This document shows positions 1-12,381 of a DNA stretch of 64,000 bases, piece by piece. Location: assembly GCA_028641055.1 (NCBI GenBank), contig CM054061.1, positions 61,021,474 through 61,085,473 on the forward strand, written 5' to 3'. The notes below the pieces were generated by a model. That model saw only the letters and a list, made by a program, of their open reading frames with translations. It was not told where the DNA came from and searched no databases. The translations under genes and the position numbers were made by a program. Origin of the DNA: Alopecurus myosuroides. Lineage: Eukaryota > Streptophyta > Magnoliopsida > Poales > Poaceae. Within the stretch, counting starts at the first letter, position 1; the number at the start of each line of letters is the position of its first letter.

Positions 1-164
1 GACGGGGATGCATGATAATGCTCAATGAGCTCACTCAAGCCTAAACGAAAACGATACTAGATAATAAAAGCAAGACACACCAAAACTAGATAGACATGAT
101 AAAACTGATAAAAGACGAGGGATAGGTGAAACTCCCCCAAGCTTAGATGGTTGCGGTAATTTCT

Positions 165-965
165 TCATTCTCCCTTCTTCTCGTACTCAGCCCACCACTC
201 TTTCTTCTTATTGTCGTAATCTTCCTTCCAATCTTCCTGCTTCCATGGAAAAGGCCTTCCAGTATGGAAGGACATGGGTGGATCATTGTACCTGAGAGTG
301 GCAGCTTCTGCAATCTTCTTGAAACGTTCTTCATACTCACAGTTCTGGTTCTCCATGTCCCACATCAGAGCTTGGTACCTATCCATTTCTGATATGACAC
401 GCAGATACCTAGTCCCCAGGTCCTTGATCCTCTCCTCGTACTCCTATATCTTCTTCTCCAGCTCCAGATTCATGAAGTGGTGGGCATCAAGGCTGCGTTC
501 AACAATAGAGTTATACCTGAAAACTGTTTATTCCAGAGCCTCCAGCCTCTCCTCCAGCGTGCCTTCGGTCTTGGGAGCCTTCACCTCCTCCATGAGCAAC
601 ACACCATCCTTCAAGGTCAGGGTTTTCATGGGGGTCATCACGGAGTTGAGGTAATGGTTCACAATGCCTCCCTTGGGTGGATCTTCCCCCCTAGGTTGGA
701 TCCGGAGCTTGACATGACTAAACCCTGGCAGACAGAAACAACAGAAACAAAGATCGCGCGAGAACTCTCGGTGCGGGAATAGATCGACAAAAGGGGGTAT
801 ATATTGACGGGTTTTAGGGTAAGACGAAGTGTCAAAGTCGAAAACGAGACGGAACGGGACTCCGAGGTGGAAAAGGGGTACCTCCACGCGGCCAAGGAAT
901 CTGGCCGCGTGTGGGGTCCTCTTTTCCCCCTCGAGGTCCAATTCCTTCCTATTTTCTTGTCCCAC
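165..965 (-). pseudogene. Athila third ORF (coiled-coil protein downstream of pol), two in-frame stops
   Basis: On the gag-pol strand one frame continues from about 965 to 165 and is broken only by TAA at 528-530 and TAG at 444-446, both in frame. The readable part has a cysteine cluster (CFCCFC), then a charged region rich in E, K and R (for example TLEERLEALE) that looks coiled-coil, and an aromatic, acidic and lysine-rich tail. The position matches the extra ORF between pol and 3' LTR of Athila elements, sometimes called env-like. I see no signal peptide or clear membrane segment, so an envelope function is not supported. The true start is uncertain; the clearest conserved part starts near 770. 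The stops could each come from one C-to-T change in CAA and CAG codons. Confidence 0.65.
885..911. repeat. GC-rich hairpin upstream of the Athila third ORF
   Basis: Arms CACGCGGCCA and TGGCCGCGTG flank a 7-base loop. The same hairpin, with one loop difference, occurs inside the 5' LTR of this element at 7056-7082. On the coding strand this copy lies just upstream of the conserved part of the third ORF. Confidence 0.8.
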
Positions 966-1083
966 ACGTTAATTTCCATAAAAAATGAGTTCCGTAAGTT
1001 TTCACGCAATTCCGAGAAACTTCCAAACACAATAATTGTAAATTATTGAATTTGGGTTTCTGAAACTGTAGGATCCCTTACAA

Positions 1084-4000
1084 TTAGCTCCTCCGGTGCA
1101 TTAACTTTATCTCCTCGATGGTTCCTATGAAGCTCTTTCCTGTAATATAATGTTTTAGGCGTTGTCCATTGACCACATGAGGTTTACCTTTCGTATCACC
1201 GTGAAGACGGATGGCCCCCGAACGGTATAACTCATGTACTACCAATGGACCCTGCCATTTTGAAGCTAATTTCCCTGCAGAAAACTTAAAACGAGAGTTG
1301 TACAATAGGACTTGATCACCTACTTTAAATTCCTTTCTTTTAATTTTCTTGTCATGCCAAATTTTAATTTTCTCTTTAAACAATTTTGCACTTTCATATG
1401 CTTCATTCCTCCATTCATCTAATAGATTTAGGTCAAGCAATCTCTTCTCCCCCGCTGTTTTTAAATCAAAATTTAATTTATTAATAGCCCATCTAGCTTT
1501 ATGTTCTAATTCAACGGGTAAATGACATGTTTTTCCATAAACCATTTTATAAGGGTACATACCCATAGGATTTTTATAAGCACTTCTATAAGCCCACAAT
1601 GCATCATTAATTTCAAGTGGCCAATCAGATCTAGCTTTGTTTACTGTTTTCTCTAAAATAAGTTTAATTTCCCTATTACTTAATTCAACTTGTCCACTAG
1701 TTTGAGGATGATAGGGTGATGCAATTCTATGATTAACATTATATTTTGCCAATGTTTTTCTAAGAACACCATGCATAAAATGAGATCCACCATCAGTAAT
1801 TAAAAATCTAGGAACACCAAATCTAGGGAAAATAATCTCTTTAAGCATTTGCATGGCTGTGGCATGGTCTGCACTCTTAGTAGGAATTGCTTCTACCCAT
1901 TTTGTAACATAATCAACAGCAACCAAAATGTGAGTATGTTTTGTACTAGATGCAGGAAATGGTCCCATAAAGTCAAAACCCCACACATCAAATGGTTCAA
2001 GTGGTAATGTATAGTTCATAGGCATTTCATTCCTTCTACCAATGTTTCCTACTCTTTGACATTTATCACAAGTTTTAATATATTCAGCACAATCCTTGAA
2101 TAGAGTAGGCCAATAAAAACCATATTGTAATACCTTTGCTGCAGTACGATCTCCTGCATGATGTCCTCCATAGGGACTGTCATGACAATCTCTTATAATA
2201 GCCTGATGTTCATGCTCGGGTACACAACGTCTAATAATGCCATCAACACTTTTCTTATACAAGATTGGATCATCCCAAAAATAATGTCTAAGGTCATAAA
2301 AGAATTTCTTTCTTTGCTGGTAAGTAAATTGTGGTGGCATAACTTTCCCAACAATAAAATTTGCATAATTAGCAAACCAAGGAGATGCAACTTCAGCACT
2401 AGAAACACTAACAAGGGCAATTTGTTCATTAGCAAAACTATCATTAATAGGAATAGGATCATCAGGTATATTTTCCATTCTAGAAAGATGATCAGCTACG
2501 GTATTATATTCTCCTTTCCTATCTACTATGTGTAAATCAAATTCTTGCAACAAAAGTACCCATCTTATTAGCCTAGGCTTAGCATCTTTCTTATTCATCA
2601 AATATTTAATAGCAGAATGATCAGAGTGCACAATGACTTTTGAATCAATTATGTAAGATCTAAATTTATCACATGCAAATATTACCGCTAAAAATTCTTT
2701 TTCAGTTGTAGCATAATTTCTTTGAGCACCATCTAGTGTTTTACTAGCATAGTAAATAACATTCAATTTCTTATCAACCCTTTGGCCTAAAACAGCTCCA
2801 ACTGCATAATCACTAGCATCACACATAATTTCAAAGGGCAAGTTCCAATGAGGAGGTTGAATAATAGGTGCAATTATTAAGGCTTTCTTTAAAACATTAC
2901 AGGATTCTATGCAATCATCATTAAAATAAAACGGAACGTCCTTTTGCAAAACATTGGTTAGAGGCTTTGATATTTTAGAGAAATCTTTAATGAACCTACG
3001 ATAAAAACCTGCATGACCGATAAAACTTCTTATACCTTTGATGTCTCTTGGATATGGTAATTTCTCAATAGCTTCAATTTTTGCTGGGTCAACTTCTATT
3101 CCTCTTCCAGAAATACGATGCCCAAGAACAATTCCCTCTGTTACCATAAAGTGACACTTCTCCCAATTAAGAACAAGGTGTTGGTCTTCACAACGCTGCA
3201 AAACTTTGTTAAGGTTGAACAAGCAATTATCGAAAGAAGTACCATACACCGAAAAATCATCCATAAAGACTTCCACTATCTTTTCAATATAATCAGCAAA
3301 TATAGCATTCATGCATCTCTGAAAAGTAGCAGGCACATTACATAAACCAAAAGGCATTCTCCTATATGCAAATGTACCATATGGGCAAGTAAAAGTGGTC
3401 TTTTCCTGATCATCACTATGAACTGGAATTTGAGAGAAGCCTGAATACCCATCTAAATAACAAAAGTGAGAATGTTTAGATAATCTCTCTAGCATTTGAT
3501 CAATAAAGGGCAATGGATAATGGTCCTTACGAGTTGCTTTATTTAATTTTCTATAATCAATGCACATTCTATAACCAACAACAGTACGTTGAGCAACAAG
3601 TTCATCATCTTTATTAGGAACCACAGTAATTCCACCTTTCTTAGGGACACAATGAACAGGACTAACCCATTTACTATCAGCTATAGGATAAATAATACCA
3701 GCCTCTATGAGTCGAATTACCTCCTTTCTTACCACTTCCTTCATTTTTGGATGTAGACGGCGTTGGAAATCAACAACAGGTTTAGCATCTTCTTCCAAAT
3801 TAATTTTATGCATACATAGAGATGGACTTATGCCCTTAAGATCATCAAGAGAATAACCAATAGCCTTACGGTGAGCTTTAAGCACATCAAGTAATTTCTC
3901 TTCTTCCTCAGCTGAAAGGTTAGCACTAATAATAACAGGATATATATTTTTCTTATCCAAGTATGCATATTTCAGATTTTCAGTCAAAGGCTTTAATTCA

Positions 4001-4269
4001 AAACGAGGATCTCCTTTAGGAGGTGGGAGTACTCCTAGATTATGAGGTGGGATATGCAATTGTAATTGTGGAGGTTGCTGCCATAATATTTGTTCTAAAG
4101 CTTCTTTTTTTGCATCATTAAATGGCTCTTCCTGATTAAGCATATAACGTTCCACCACGTCTGATGAAGCTACAGCTATATGAGCAAGAGTTTCAATTAT
4201 ATCTTTAGATTTTGGTTCTTTCTTAGCAGGTTTATCAGCAAATTTAGAAAAATTAAATTCAAGTTTCTC
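1084..4269 (-). CDS. pol: Athila pol: reverse transcriptase, RNase H, integrase
   Basis: This frame is continuous with gag-protease (4270-5748) apart from the TGA at 4270-4272. From the N terminus: a linker; RT with [10 protein letters not shown] and the catalytic FMDDFSVYG; Ty3-type RNase H ([13 protein letters not shown] through [10 protein letters not shown]); a zinc-binding integrase N-terminal domain (YGGHHAGD through CDKCQRVGN); and an integrase core with all three acidic residues ([26 protein letters not shown]). The C-terminal [14 protein letters not shown] segment is a typical integrase tail, and I see no chromodomain. The enzymes copy element RNA into DNA in cytoplasmic particles and insert it in the nucleus. 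About 1,060 codons with no frameshift and intact catalytic residues is unusual for this window. Confidence 0.92.
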   Translation of the reverse strand, partial: EKLEFNFSKFADKPAKKEPKSKDIIETLAHIAVASSDVVERYMLNQEEPFNDAKKEALEQILWQQPPQLQLHIPPHNLGVLPPPKGDPRFELKPLTENLKYAYLDKKNIYPVIISANLSAEEEEKLLDVLKAHRKAIGYSLDDLKGISPSLCMHKINLEEDAKPVVDFQRRLHPKMKEVVRKEVIRLIEAGIIYPIADSKWVSPVHCVPKKGGITVVPNKDDELVAQRTVVGYRMCIDYRKLNKATRKDHYPLPFIDQMLERLSKHSHFCYLDGYSGFSQIPVHSDDQEKTTFTCPYGTFAYRRMPFGLCNVPATFQRCMNAIFADYIEKIVEVFMDDFSVYGTSFDNCLFNLNKVLQRCEDQHLVLNWEKCHFMVTEGIVLGHRISGRGIEVDPAKIEAIEKLPYPRDIKGIRSFIGHAGFYRRFIKDFSKISKPLTNVLQKDVPFYFNDDCIESCNVLKKALIIAPIIQPPHWNLPFEIMCDASDYAVGAVLGQRVDKKLNVIYYASKTLDGAQRNYATTEKEFLAVIFACDKFRSYIIDSKVIVHSDHSAIKYLMNKKDAKPRLIRWVLLLQEFDLHIVDRKGEYNTVADHLSRMENIPDDPIPINDSFANEQIALVSVSSAEVASPWFANYANFIVGKVMPPQFTYQQRKKFFYDLRHYFWDDPILYKKSVDGIIRRCVPEHEHQAIIRDCHDSPYGGHHAGDRTAAKVLQYGFYWPTLFKDCAEYIKTCDKCQRVGNIGRRNEMPMNYTLPLEPFDVWGFDFMGPFPASSTKHTHILVAVDYVTKWVEAIPTKSADHATAMQMLKEIIFPRFGVPRFLITDGGSHFMHGVLRKTLAKYNVNHRIASPYHPQTSGQVELSNREIKLILEKTVNKARSDWPLEINDALWAYRSAYKNPMGMYPYKMVYGKTCHLPVELEHKARWAINKLNFDLKTAGEKRLLDLNLLDEWRNEAYESAKLFKEKIKIWHDKKIKRKEFKVGDQVLLYNSRFKFSAGKLASKWQGPLVVHELYRSGAIRLHGDTKGKPHVVNGQRLKHYITGKSFIGTIEEIKLMHRRS

Positions 4270-5748
4270 TCAAGCACATTCAATAAACACCCTTTCTCTA
4301 GGAAAATCAATTTCAGCACCAACAGTATGTAAGAAAGGTCTACCAAATATAATAGGACAGAAAGAATCTTGTGGACAACCAAGCACAATGAAATCAGTAG
4401 GATATTTTATTTTCCCTACCAATACTTCAACATCTCTAACAATTCCAAAGGGACTAATATAATCTTTATTAGCAAGCTGAATGGTCATACCTGTTTCTTC
4501 CATGGTGATAGGATCAATATCAGGCTTAATTTCTTGATAGAGAGAATATGAAATGACACTAATGCTTGCTCCAATATCACATAAACCATGATAATAAGAA
4601 GTCCCAATAGAGCATGATATAATTGGCTTACCAACTTTGGATGAATTCCCTTTAATAACTTTGGTAGCATCTTCACATAAATAAACATCAATAGGATCTT
4701 CTTCATTTAATTGCTTAATAATAGAGACTTGGTTCTTGACTTCCACCTGTTCTTTAGGTTGAGAACATCTCTTTCTACTTTTGTCAGCAACAGCAATAAG
4801 CAAATTCTCTTTAACTTTTTCAGGATAGGGAGGTGGTTCAATATATTCTTCTATTACTACAGATGACACTGGTGTTTCCTTAATAAATTTAGGGACAACA
4901 ATAGAAGATTTAACAGGTTCAACATAATAATCAAAGCCACTTTTAGGAATTCGAATGTGCTCAGCAAATTTCTTAGCTATTTCAATTGCAACATATGGAT
5001 CAAGACCAAAATCTTTAATAACATTCTTGAACAAAATAGAACTAGAGAAACTTTCTACACATGAATATCCATAATCAAAATAAGCTTCATTACCTTTGTC
5101 TAGGTCCCAATATTCAGAGTTCTTCGAAATAATTTCTAATAAATTCCAAGCTTCTTCTCCAGTATTATTTGTAAAGCTTCCACCAGATGAACCATCCAAA
5201 TATTGCTTTATCCTATCAGGTAGTCTCACATAAAAGTTTATCAATATAAGTTTATTTGTGAGATCATGACAAGGATTCTTACGAAGGAGGTCCTTAAGCC
5301 TCCCCCAAGCTTGAGTAATACTCTCTCCAAGGTGTGGCCAAAAATTAAATATAAAGCAACGGTTCTCATAAGCCTCTTTAGGAGTAAAATATTTAAGAAA
5401 GAAAACCTTCATAAAAGTATCCCAATTATGTGTAATTTCTTCATCCAGGGACATATACCATGTTCGAGCATCACCAGTTAAGGACTGGTACAATAACTTG
5501 CATTTTACCTCCTCCTCAGAAATAGCCTTGAGCCTAATTAGCCCACATATATCCTCAATAGCCCGTATGTGATCACTTGCAGCCTTTGTTCCATCCCCTG
5601 CAAAATACTCATTCCTAACAGCTTTAACAAATTCAAGGGGAATAATATAACCATCATCATGAGGTGCTTTTTCAACAACTTTAGGTTTAATAGCATAAGC
5701 ACTCTCATATAAAGCAAGTTTCAGCGAAGCATCTCTCATAAAAGCCAT
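4270..5748 (-). CDS. gag: Athila gag and aspartic protease
   Basis: The first ATG in a sensible context is at 5746-5748, about 75 bases downstream of the primer site. The N-terminal half carries the plant retrotransposon gag core (TGDARTWYMSL, FLKYFTPKEAYENR, FYVRLPDRIKQYLDG) that builds the particle shell. The C-terminal part carries the protease with active-site DIGASISVI, then a second hydrophobic strand and a FGRPFLHT segment typical of retropepsin-like folds. DIG replaces the usual DTG or DSG. The ORF ends at TGA 4270-4272, beyond which the same frame runs straight into pol, so this stop is probably a recent point mutation. I see no CCHC zinc knuckle. Confidence 0.88.
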   Translation of the reverse strand: MAFMRDASLKLALYESAYAIKPKVVEKAPHDDGYIIPLEFVKAVRNEYFAGDGTKAASDHIRAIEDICGLIRLKAISEEEVKCKLLYQSLTGDARTWYMSLDEEITHNWDTFMKVFFLKYFTPKEAYENRCFIFNFWPHLGESITQAWGRLKDLLRKNPCHDLTNKLILINFYVRLPDRIKQYLDGSSGGSFTNNTGEEAWNLLEIISKNSEYWDLDKGNEAYFDYGYSCVESFSSSILFKNVIKDFGLDPYVAIEIAKKFAEHIRIPKSGFDYYVEPVKSSIVVPKFIKETPVSSVVIEEYIEPPPYPEKVKENLLIAVADKSRKRCSQPKEQVEVKNQVSIIKQLNEEDPIDVYLCEDATKVIKGNSSKVGKPIISCSIGTSYYHGLCDIGASISVISYSLYQEIKPDIDPITMEETGMTIQLANKDYISPFGIVRDVEVLVGKIKYPTDFIVLGCPQDSFCPIIFGRPFLHTVGAEIDFPRERVFIECA

Positions 5749-5823
5749 AATAATAACAGGATGCAACAACAAGTAAAATTCAGCTTTCAAGTTTCCTTAC
5801 CAAACTTCTTACCAATAGCGCTA

Positions 5824-5844
5824 CGCTCCCCGGCAACGGCGCCA
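5824..5844 (-). other. Primer binding site, tRNA-Asp type
   Basis: The minus strand reads TGGCGCCGTTGCCGGGGA and continues three bases. This is complementary to the 3' end of a plant tRNA-Asp and is the usual primer site of Athila-type elements. It lies six bases from the inner LTR edge (5851). Confidence 0.88.
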
Positions 5845-5850
5845 GAAAAG

Positions 5851-7386
5851 TGTCTTGATGGCGCCCAAGTGCAGGAGATCAATTGTAGTAATTTTCGAAT
5901 TAGAAAGGTTGTCGAACCCACGAGGAGCAGAAGAAACTGGTAAGTAGAATAGCAAAGGAATAATAAAAGCAATGGGTGTTTTTGTGTTTTAATTGTGTAG
6001 TGCAAGTAAAGTAAAATGCGGAAAGTAAATTGCAGCAAGTAGTAGGTCTCAATGAGAGACAAAGCCCAATCCTCTAATGCGCAAGAGGACAATCTCAAGT
6101 GTGTGTTTGTGTCTTATATGTGGAAAACGTTCCCGAGGGCTACACGGATTTAGCTGGCATAGTGATTCATTGCATAACCTGTTTGTATATCTTGTCTAGT
6201 TTTAATCTTCTTCGGACGGAGCCACAAATAGGAATAGCTAAATAAATAGACTATCACCCCTTATGATGGATCACGTGGCCAATTAAATGACAGCACGAGA
6301 ATTATTAAGACGTGATGTCCCACCATAGCCTTATGCTCTAAGGTCGCCGATACAAGTACCCTCATAATGCAATTCAACGACTCTGTCTCAAGTTCCTGTC
6401 ACCTAAATACATCATCACGTCACTACACTACGGTGTTCTCCTATGAGCCCATGTAGGTGAAGTGTTGTACAGTCGATGTTCGTACAACACCATCATAGAA
6501 TCACATAAAAGATAAATACTAGACCAAATAACAACTCATCTTATGTAACAAATCATTGCCAATTCATCCTATGCCCTCAGGAACATGCGGGAACTACTCA
6601 CAACGTGCAAACATGATCATGTATGGTGACATATGTGGTACAACACAATCTGAAACAATGGATCCACCACCAAATAATGACAAGTACTCAATCCCAAACA
6701 TGCAACGGAGTACAATAACACGTATCTAGGGTGTAGCAATGATCAAACTATGAGGGGGAACGGAGTGGATCACGGTGATGGTGATGGTGGAGATGCAGGT
6801 GCTGATGAGGATGGTGATGGAGATGCCTCCTCCCACGCCAAGGAGGAGATGTGGATGAAGATGGGGATGATTTCCCCCTTCTCCGGAGCTCCGGAGTAGC
6901 AGGATATGTCTCCCCCGCGGAGAGTTTCGAGAGTTTCGCCGCCCTGGCGGCTCCGTCTCGTCTCGGGAAAATTAGGGTGTTCCTTTTCGGGGAAGACGGA
7001 GTCGTCAGCAAAAAGACCTCGGGGAGGAGGTTCTGTGGGCCCATTTGGGGCCCCACACGCGGCCAGGGAATCTGGCCGCGTGGGCTACCCCCTTTTGGGC
7101 CTCCTGGCCCTCCTCCTTTGTGTCTTGTGCCCACGGCCTTTCTCCCGAAGAAAAACTGATAGGGTTTCTTTCCTTTCGCAATTTGGATACATGTAGCTCC
7201 TGAAACATCAAAAACATGAAAACAGGTGTTTTCTGACACCCAGAAATTAAATACCAAAAATAGGGACTTTGTAGGAAAGTCCCATAAAATCATCTAAAAC
7301 ATGCAAAACAATGACATAACATTGATAAAACATCCCAATAATGCATATATGGAGGGTATAAATGATGATATAAAATGCACGTATCA
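5851..7386 (-). repeat. Athila 5' LTR (1,536 bp)
   Basis: On the minus strand the LTR starts TGATACGTGCATTTTATATC at 7386 and ends ACA at 5851, giving TG...CA ends. The outer edge is fixed by the host element's LTR and the inner edge by the primer site. It holds a GC-rich hairpin (7056-7082) and a purine/pyrimidine-biased stretch (about 6770-6900) that produces spurious ORFs rich in His, Pro and Arg. No second copy is in the window, so age cannot be estimated from LTR divergence. Confidence 0.88.
7056..7082. repeat. GC-rich hairpin inside the Athila LTR
   Basis: Inverted arms CACGCGGCCA and TGGCCGCGTG; second copy of the hairpin at 885-911. Flanking bases on the right (GTGGG followed by a C/T-rich stretch) also resemble the other copy. 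Confidence 0.8.
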
Positions 7387-7631
7387 CCTGTGGCACATGA
7401 AGAAGATGAGGCTCAATGTTCTACTAAGTTTTCCGCTGTAATTCTAGTTCCTGCTAGTCTTCTGAGACTATGCAAGTTGTAATCATAGTTTGTAAAGATT
7501 GGATCATGCGATGTAATAGATTTTGACGCATTTGCATGATATTTCATTTTGAACTGTGGTGCTAGCAATTGATCCAGGGACTAGCACAATAACACAGGGT
7601 TCTTGCATTATTTAAATGTGAGGACGCTACA
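7387..7631 (+). repeat. 5' LTR remnant of the Tekay-like element
   Basis: The 3'-most 245 bases of the LTR remain, ending CTACA next to the primer site. About 7 mismatches to 13741-13983 are visible (roughly 3%). At commonly used grass LTR rates that is on the order of one million years; this rests on a count by eye. Confidence 0.85.
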
Positions 7632-7634
7632 AAA

Positions 7635-7646
7635 TGGTATCAGAGC
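7635..7646 (+). other. Primer binding site, initiator tRNA-Met type
   Basis: TGGTATCAGAGC, complementary to the 3' end of plant initiator tRNA-Met, three bases after the LTR end. Confidence 0.9.
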
Positions 7647-8238
7647 ATTGTGTTGCCTGTAGAATTCGAGACCCTAAGTTTGGAAAAGACCCTAGGATTG
7701 AAAATTTTCTATGTTCAAACTTTCTAGAAACAAAACAATCATCTTAATTCTTCTCATATCATCTCACCTATTATTCATCTTCAAAATTTTCAAGATGACC
7801 TACCCCTTCAATACCATCAAGACAGGAATGTTGACGATCATACCAAGAAGTGCAAGAATTATTTTCACCACATGAAGACCTACACTCAATATTATTGAAG
7901 AACTTGAAGAAAAACATAGACTTCACAACAATCAAGAACACCTCAAGACAGTGAGAGAAGAATCTGAAGAAAACTCAAGAAGATGTAGATGAGACCATCA
8001 ATCTAGTTACTTTGTTAGAGCAATGTTAACGTGTTAGTGTATTGACCATACCAATGAGTGTGGTATGACAATATTAGTGTTTTCTAAAAACCATGTTGTT
8101 TGGTGTGATGAATGTATTGCTATGTGTTTGTTATGTGTTGTTTGCAAGATGAGTTTCCTTGATCTGCAATGTTTGGAATAGGAACCCCCTTAGCTATATT
8201 TCTAACCTCTACTCGTCTTTCCTAAAACCTCAAAACAG

Positions 8239-9082
8239 ATGCCTAGCCAGAATGCCAACAACCCTGAGAAGTCAATAGCAATGAAGATGCTACTAGAAGC
8301 TCAACCTCAGCTGATACAACTGATGACCCAGAACCAAGCCAGCCACCCTAATATGGACTTAGCACCAGGAATGCAGCAAGTGTTAGATATCCAATCTCAG
8401 ATAGTGCACATGATGTCCCAAAGCATGACCAATAGTGAAAAAAAATCAGCCTTTGATAGCTAGAGATAACCAAGAGACAGAAGAAGAAATGTTTTCAACA
8501 CCTCAAGCCTGCAAATCTTGTGGAGAGATAGGACGCTATTCCAAAGAATGTCCTGATGAGTGGCCCCATGGTGATGCAAACAACTCTATTGAGTTATACT
8601 CCACTCAAGTTAATTGTTTTTTATGTGAAGGAACAACACATGTTCCAACACAATGTCCACTTTACCCCATGGTACAACAAGTTGGACAACAAGCCAAAAT
8701 AGGAATGCTTAGTGAAATCCAAGAGAACCTAGGAAAACCAGAAGTGAAGGGAAAACGCAAGATGGGTACTGTAGTCAAGACTACACCACATCCATATTCG
8801 TCCAAACACACCACCAAGAACTGTTATTCTTGGGGAAAAGATGGACACTTATCCAGAAATTGTCCAAACAAGAAATCCAGACTATCTACCAACATAGTTG
8901 AGTATACTGGACAGTAGTATGAATATATGATGGCCAATTTAACACCATCAAAGAAGAAGGAGAAACTTCAGAAGAACCCCAATCCTGTCTATAGAGACAT
9001 CAGCCAAGTGATGTGCTTCAGATGCAAGAACAAAGGGCACTATGCCAATAAATGCCTAGAAAAGAAGAAAGAAGAAACATGA
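8239..9082 (+). pseudogene. gag: Gag-like protein with four CCHC zinc knuckles, broken
   Basis: The ATG at 8239 opens a Gln- and Met-rich N terminus. The frame shifts in an A8 run near 8440, continues to a TAG at 8915-8917, and stays open in the same frame to TGA 9080-9082. Four CX2CX4HX4C units are visible: CKSCGEIGRYSKEC (His replaced by Arg), CFLCEGTTHVPTQC (complete), CYSWGKDGHLSRNC (second Cys replaced by Trp) and CFRCKNKGHYANKC (complete, after the stop). Such knuckles bind the element's RNA. There is no recognisable capsid core, so this may be a nucleocapsid-only protein used in trans. It is the only ORF of the element. Confidence 0.72.
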
Positions 9083-9528
9083 CCTTCTGCAGGAAGGCAT
9101 AACAAGACATGAAGAAACATCTGTCCAAGGAGTCTTAGACAAAGTTTTATTTTGAAAATAAATTTTCCTTAGAAGTTTCTTACAGTATAATAAACTACAA
9201 TGAATGTATGAGAAATCTGTGCCCATTATAATGAGATGATGTTGTGAAATTCTCTCAACTTGGTCTTTTGTTTGACCCAAAGAGTGACCCCTCAGTGTCA
9301 AAGGTAGTTCAGCAGATCTATGTTGGTCTACAGCTCTACCATGAAGGAAATTTATACTCAACCCAATCTCGAATCCACCTACACTCCAATCTAATGAAAA
9401 TAGACTACCCACAAAAGTTTCTTTTAAGGTTGGTAGCCCACCCAGTTGTTTTGGAACCCAGTTGCCCAAACCTAATCTTTCTATCTAGCCTTCCCAAATC
9501 TCGGGACGAGATTTCTTTTAAGGGTGGT
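9083..9528 (+). other. Non-coding 3' internal region with polypurine tract
   Basis: No convincing coding sequence. It ends in a purine-rich stretch (TTTTAAGGGTGG, about 9516-9527) directly before the TG of the 3' LTR at 9529, which fits the primer for plus-strand DNA synthesis. Confidence 0.6.
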
Positions 9529-10412
9529 TGTCTCTAACATCCCTGATTTTCGGAAAGTTCAAAAATCACAAAAAATTTAAACTTTTTGTTTTCCACTAAT
9601 GCAAGCCACCAAAAACAAAATAGAACTCAAACACAAAACAAATATAAAGTATTATTCCAATGTTCTTAATTGAAAATCCAAGATGCATCTATTTTATAAA
9701 CCCTCAGAATGGTTTTCAAAATAAATATCTATGACAAGTATGTCAAAAGCAAGATCCATTTCATAGACTTTGTTTTCAACTTGTTTTACAAAAGATTATT
9801 TTTTTGAAAGAGAATAGTATTATTATGTTTGAAAAATTCAATATTATAGCGTAGAATATTTTTCCAAAATTTTTACTTAAATCAAAAAGGGATTTAATAA
9901 GCCATATTCTTAAATAACCTTAAGTTGCCCTTTTGATTTAAATCCTATTTTGAGTGTTCAAAATTTATTTTTGTAGAAAACAAGACAAAAATGTTTTCAT
10001 TTGAACGAGAATGATTTTACAAAACCATAGAAACAAAGTTGAGTGCAATTGGACTTTTAAAATAAAAGTTATTCCTTATTTAAGAAATCGGCAAAAAAAG
10101 GGGAAAAAAGAGAGACAGACCAGCCCGTCCTTGCAGCCCACCTCCCAGCACCCCGTAACCACGGCGCGCGCTACGCAGTAGAGCCCACCAGAAGCCCAAC
10201 ATCCAGCCCAGGAAGCAGCCCGCGACGCGGAAGCCCGTCTCCCCTCCCTCTCTCGCCTACAGACGGGACCCACCGTTGACGCCCCGCTGAAGCAAGTGTG
10301 ACGTCATCGTTCTTCTTCCCGTGCACGGCAGGGACTCCTTCTCGGGAGGAAATTTTTTTCCGCGCCGATTTCTTGCGACCAAAGCCACAAACCCTAGCCC
10401 CAATCCTTCCCT

Positions 10413-10418
10413 TATAAA
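10413..10418 (+). promoter_or_regulatory. Putative LTR TATA box
   Basis: TATAAA within CCCTTATAAAGACC, followed by a pyrimidine-rich stretch. This is the usual arrangement of an LTR promoter, with U3 to the left and R starting about 30 bases to the right. Confidence 0.55.
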
Positions 10419-12381
10419 GACCTAGGCACACTCTCTGTTTCCCCTTTTCCTCTACTCGAGATCGCGCCTCGAGGCCGTGGCAGTTGCTCCCCGGACATCT
10501 GCAACCCTAGCCGCCACAGGTGAACACGCCGCCGCCGCTATAGGTCACCGGTATCCCAACCGAGCGCACCATCGCCTTCTCCCCACTCTTCCTCATCTGC
10601 CTAACATTTCCTTCCACCCGCAGAAGCACGAGGACGCACAGACGGACTCGCCGGAGTTGCCTCGCCTCCACCGCCACGGGATCCACATCGCGCCACCTCC
10701 TGGAGCCCCGTCTGGCCACACCAAGGACGCCATCGCGTTCGCGGAGAAGTGGCGCATCTCCTGGAATCCTAACCTAAGCCCGAGGCCTCTTCCAGCGCCA
10801 TCTCCGTCGAAAAGTCTGTGCCTCCGGCCGCCGTTCCTCCATGATCCGGTGAGACTCCGCCGCGGTGAGAACCTCTCTATCCTGAGCCGTTAGATCACAA
10901 TCATGCGACCCTGTTTGATCACTAGCCCGGTTAGATCTCGCGCGTCCGTTCTTACTTAGATCCGACGGCTCACAACCCTAATCCAGCCCGAAAAGGTATC
11001 GGCCAATCAGAATGCTTCGTTTACGTTCCCCTGGATTGACCTATTTTCTAGTTAAACAGAAAAGTCTCTGTGATTTTGCAGAAAAGCCCCCCATCTTAGA
11101 ACTTTAATAACTTTTCAACCCCTTATCCAAATTGAATAATTTTGTACTTTTTGAAATCAGCAAGATGTGTAGAACACTTTAGAATCAAGAAATTGCACTT
11201 TTGATACGTGAACACACTTGTTATTTGTAGATCTTTGTAAACCATGATTTGTTAATAACTTTTGTTTCCTAAATCCAATTTGTGCAAATTTGGACTTTCT
11301 GAAAAACCCTGATCATGTAGACTCTACTAGTACTAGCCAAAATTAAAATTGACTAATTAAAATTCGTTAAATTTCAAATATGCTTGTTTGTTGATTTTTG
11401 GCATGGTTTAAATTCTGTAAATCCAATTTTTGCAAATAAAATATTTTTGGAGACCTTATGATGTGTAGTAATAGTCCCTTGCACCCAAAATAATGTTTTA
11501 ATAGGTTAAAATGATTTTGGTTGTTATATGCTCATCTGACTATTTTTGACTTAGTTTATTTTCAGTATTTATTTTCAATATGTTTTCTCTAGCAAAATTG
11601 TGCTAAGGACTAACCTTAGACTAGAGAGACCAAAACAAAAGCCCTTAGAATATTTCTAAGTTATTTTTCCTAGTTGACCCTCCTAGTTGACAACCACTAA
11701 GTCTGGATTAGTGAAAATCCATGGAGAGGATGCTATTGTTTTCAACTTGAAGATTTTCAACTTGAAGCAAGAAGACCAATGAAGGACTTAGAACCTTCAG
11801 AAGCATCTCCAAGAAGTGGAAGCACTTAGAATAAAATATCAAGAGGAACTTCAAGAGGACCAAACCACATCTCTCTTTTTCTCTAAGTCTTTTCTCCCCT
11901 TTCTTTTCTGTTTCTTTAGAACTTATGATATGGCTAAGTTAGATGAAGACCAGCCCTAGTTGTACCAAAACCAACAAGTGTTAGAAGATTCAACGAAGAC
12001 ACCACAACAAGGAGGAAAACTACAAAGGAGCATGAAGATTTTCCAAGACCAATCATGTGAAGACTTAGGATTTGTTTTTCAAAAACTTAGATTTTGTTTT
12101 CAAGATGATTGGTGAGTTTTTCCCAATACTTAGAATTTGTTTTCCAATGAGAGTTTTTGAAATACATCAACAAGAAGCAACTTCAAATCAAGAAGAATAC
12201 TCTCCTAGAGATGAAGAAAAGAAGATGAAGAATTTAACAAGTCCTTTTTAAAGGAACTCTAACAACCTTTACTACTTCTCTTATTCTATATGACTAAGTC
12301 CCTAGACTCAATAAGAAGAGCTACAAGGAAGACCATTGAAGGAATAAAGACTTAGCCATCAAAAACAACTCAATGAAGCAA

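Larger units (their letters stand above)
1..7386 (-). mobile_element. Athila-lineage Ty3 LTR retrotransposon, 3' end outside window
   Basis: Read on the minus strand the element runs 5' LTR (7386 to 5851), primer binding site, gag-protease, RT-RNase H-integrase, then a third ORF that reaches the window edge. The 3' LTR is off the left end. The right boundary is exact: base 7387 is where homology to the intact 3' LTR of the host element begins (7387 matches 13741), so the Athila LTR ends at 7386 and CCTGT at 7387-7391 is the likely target duplication. Lineage is inferred from the order of domains, the tRNA-Asp type primer site, the FMDD RT motif and the ORF after pol. The gag-pol frame is broken by a single stop, which suggests a fairly recent insertion. 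Confidence 0.9.

Noticed and set aside
10477..10893. 138-residue plus-strand ORF rich in Pro, His and Arg
   Set aside because: It lies in the GC-rich U3/R part of the Tekay-like LTR just after the TATA box and has no domain or family resemblance; explained by base composition.
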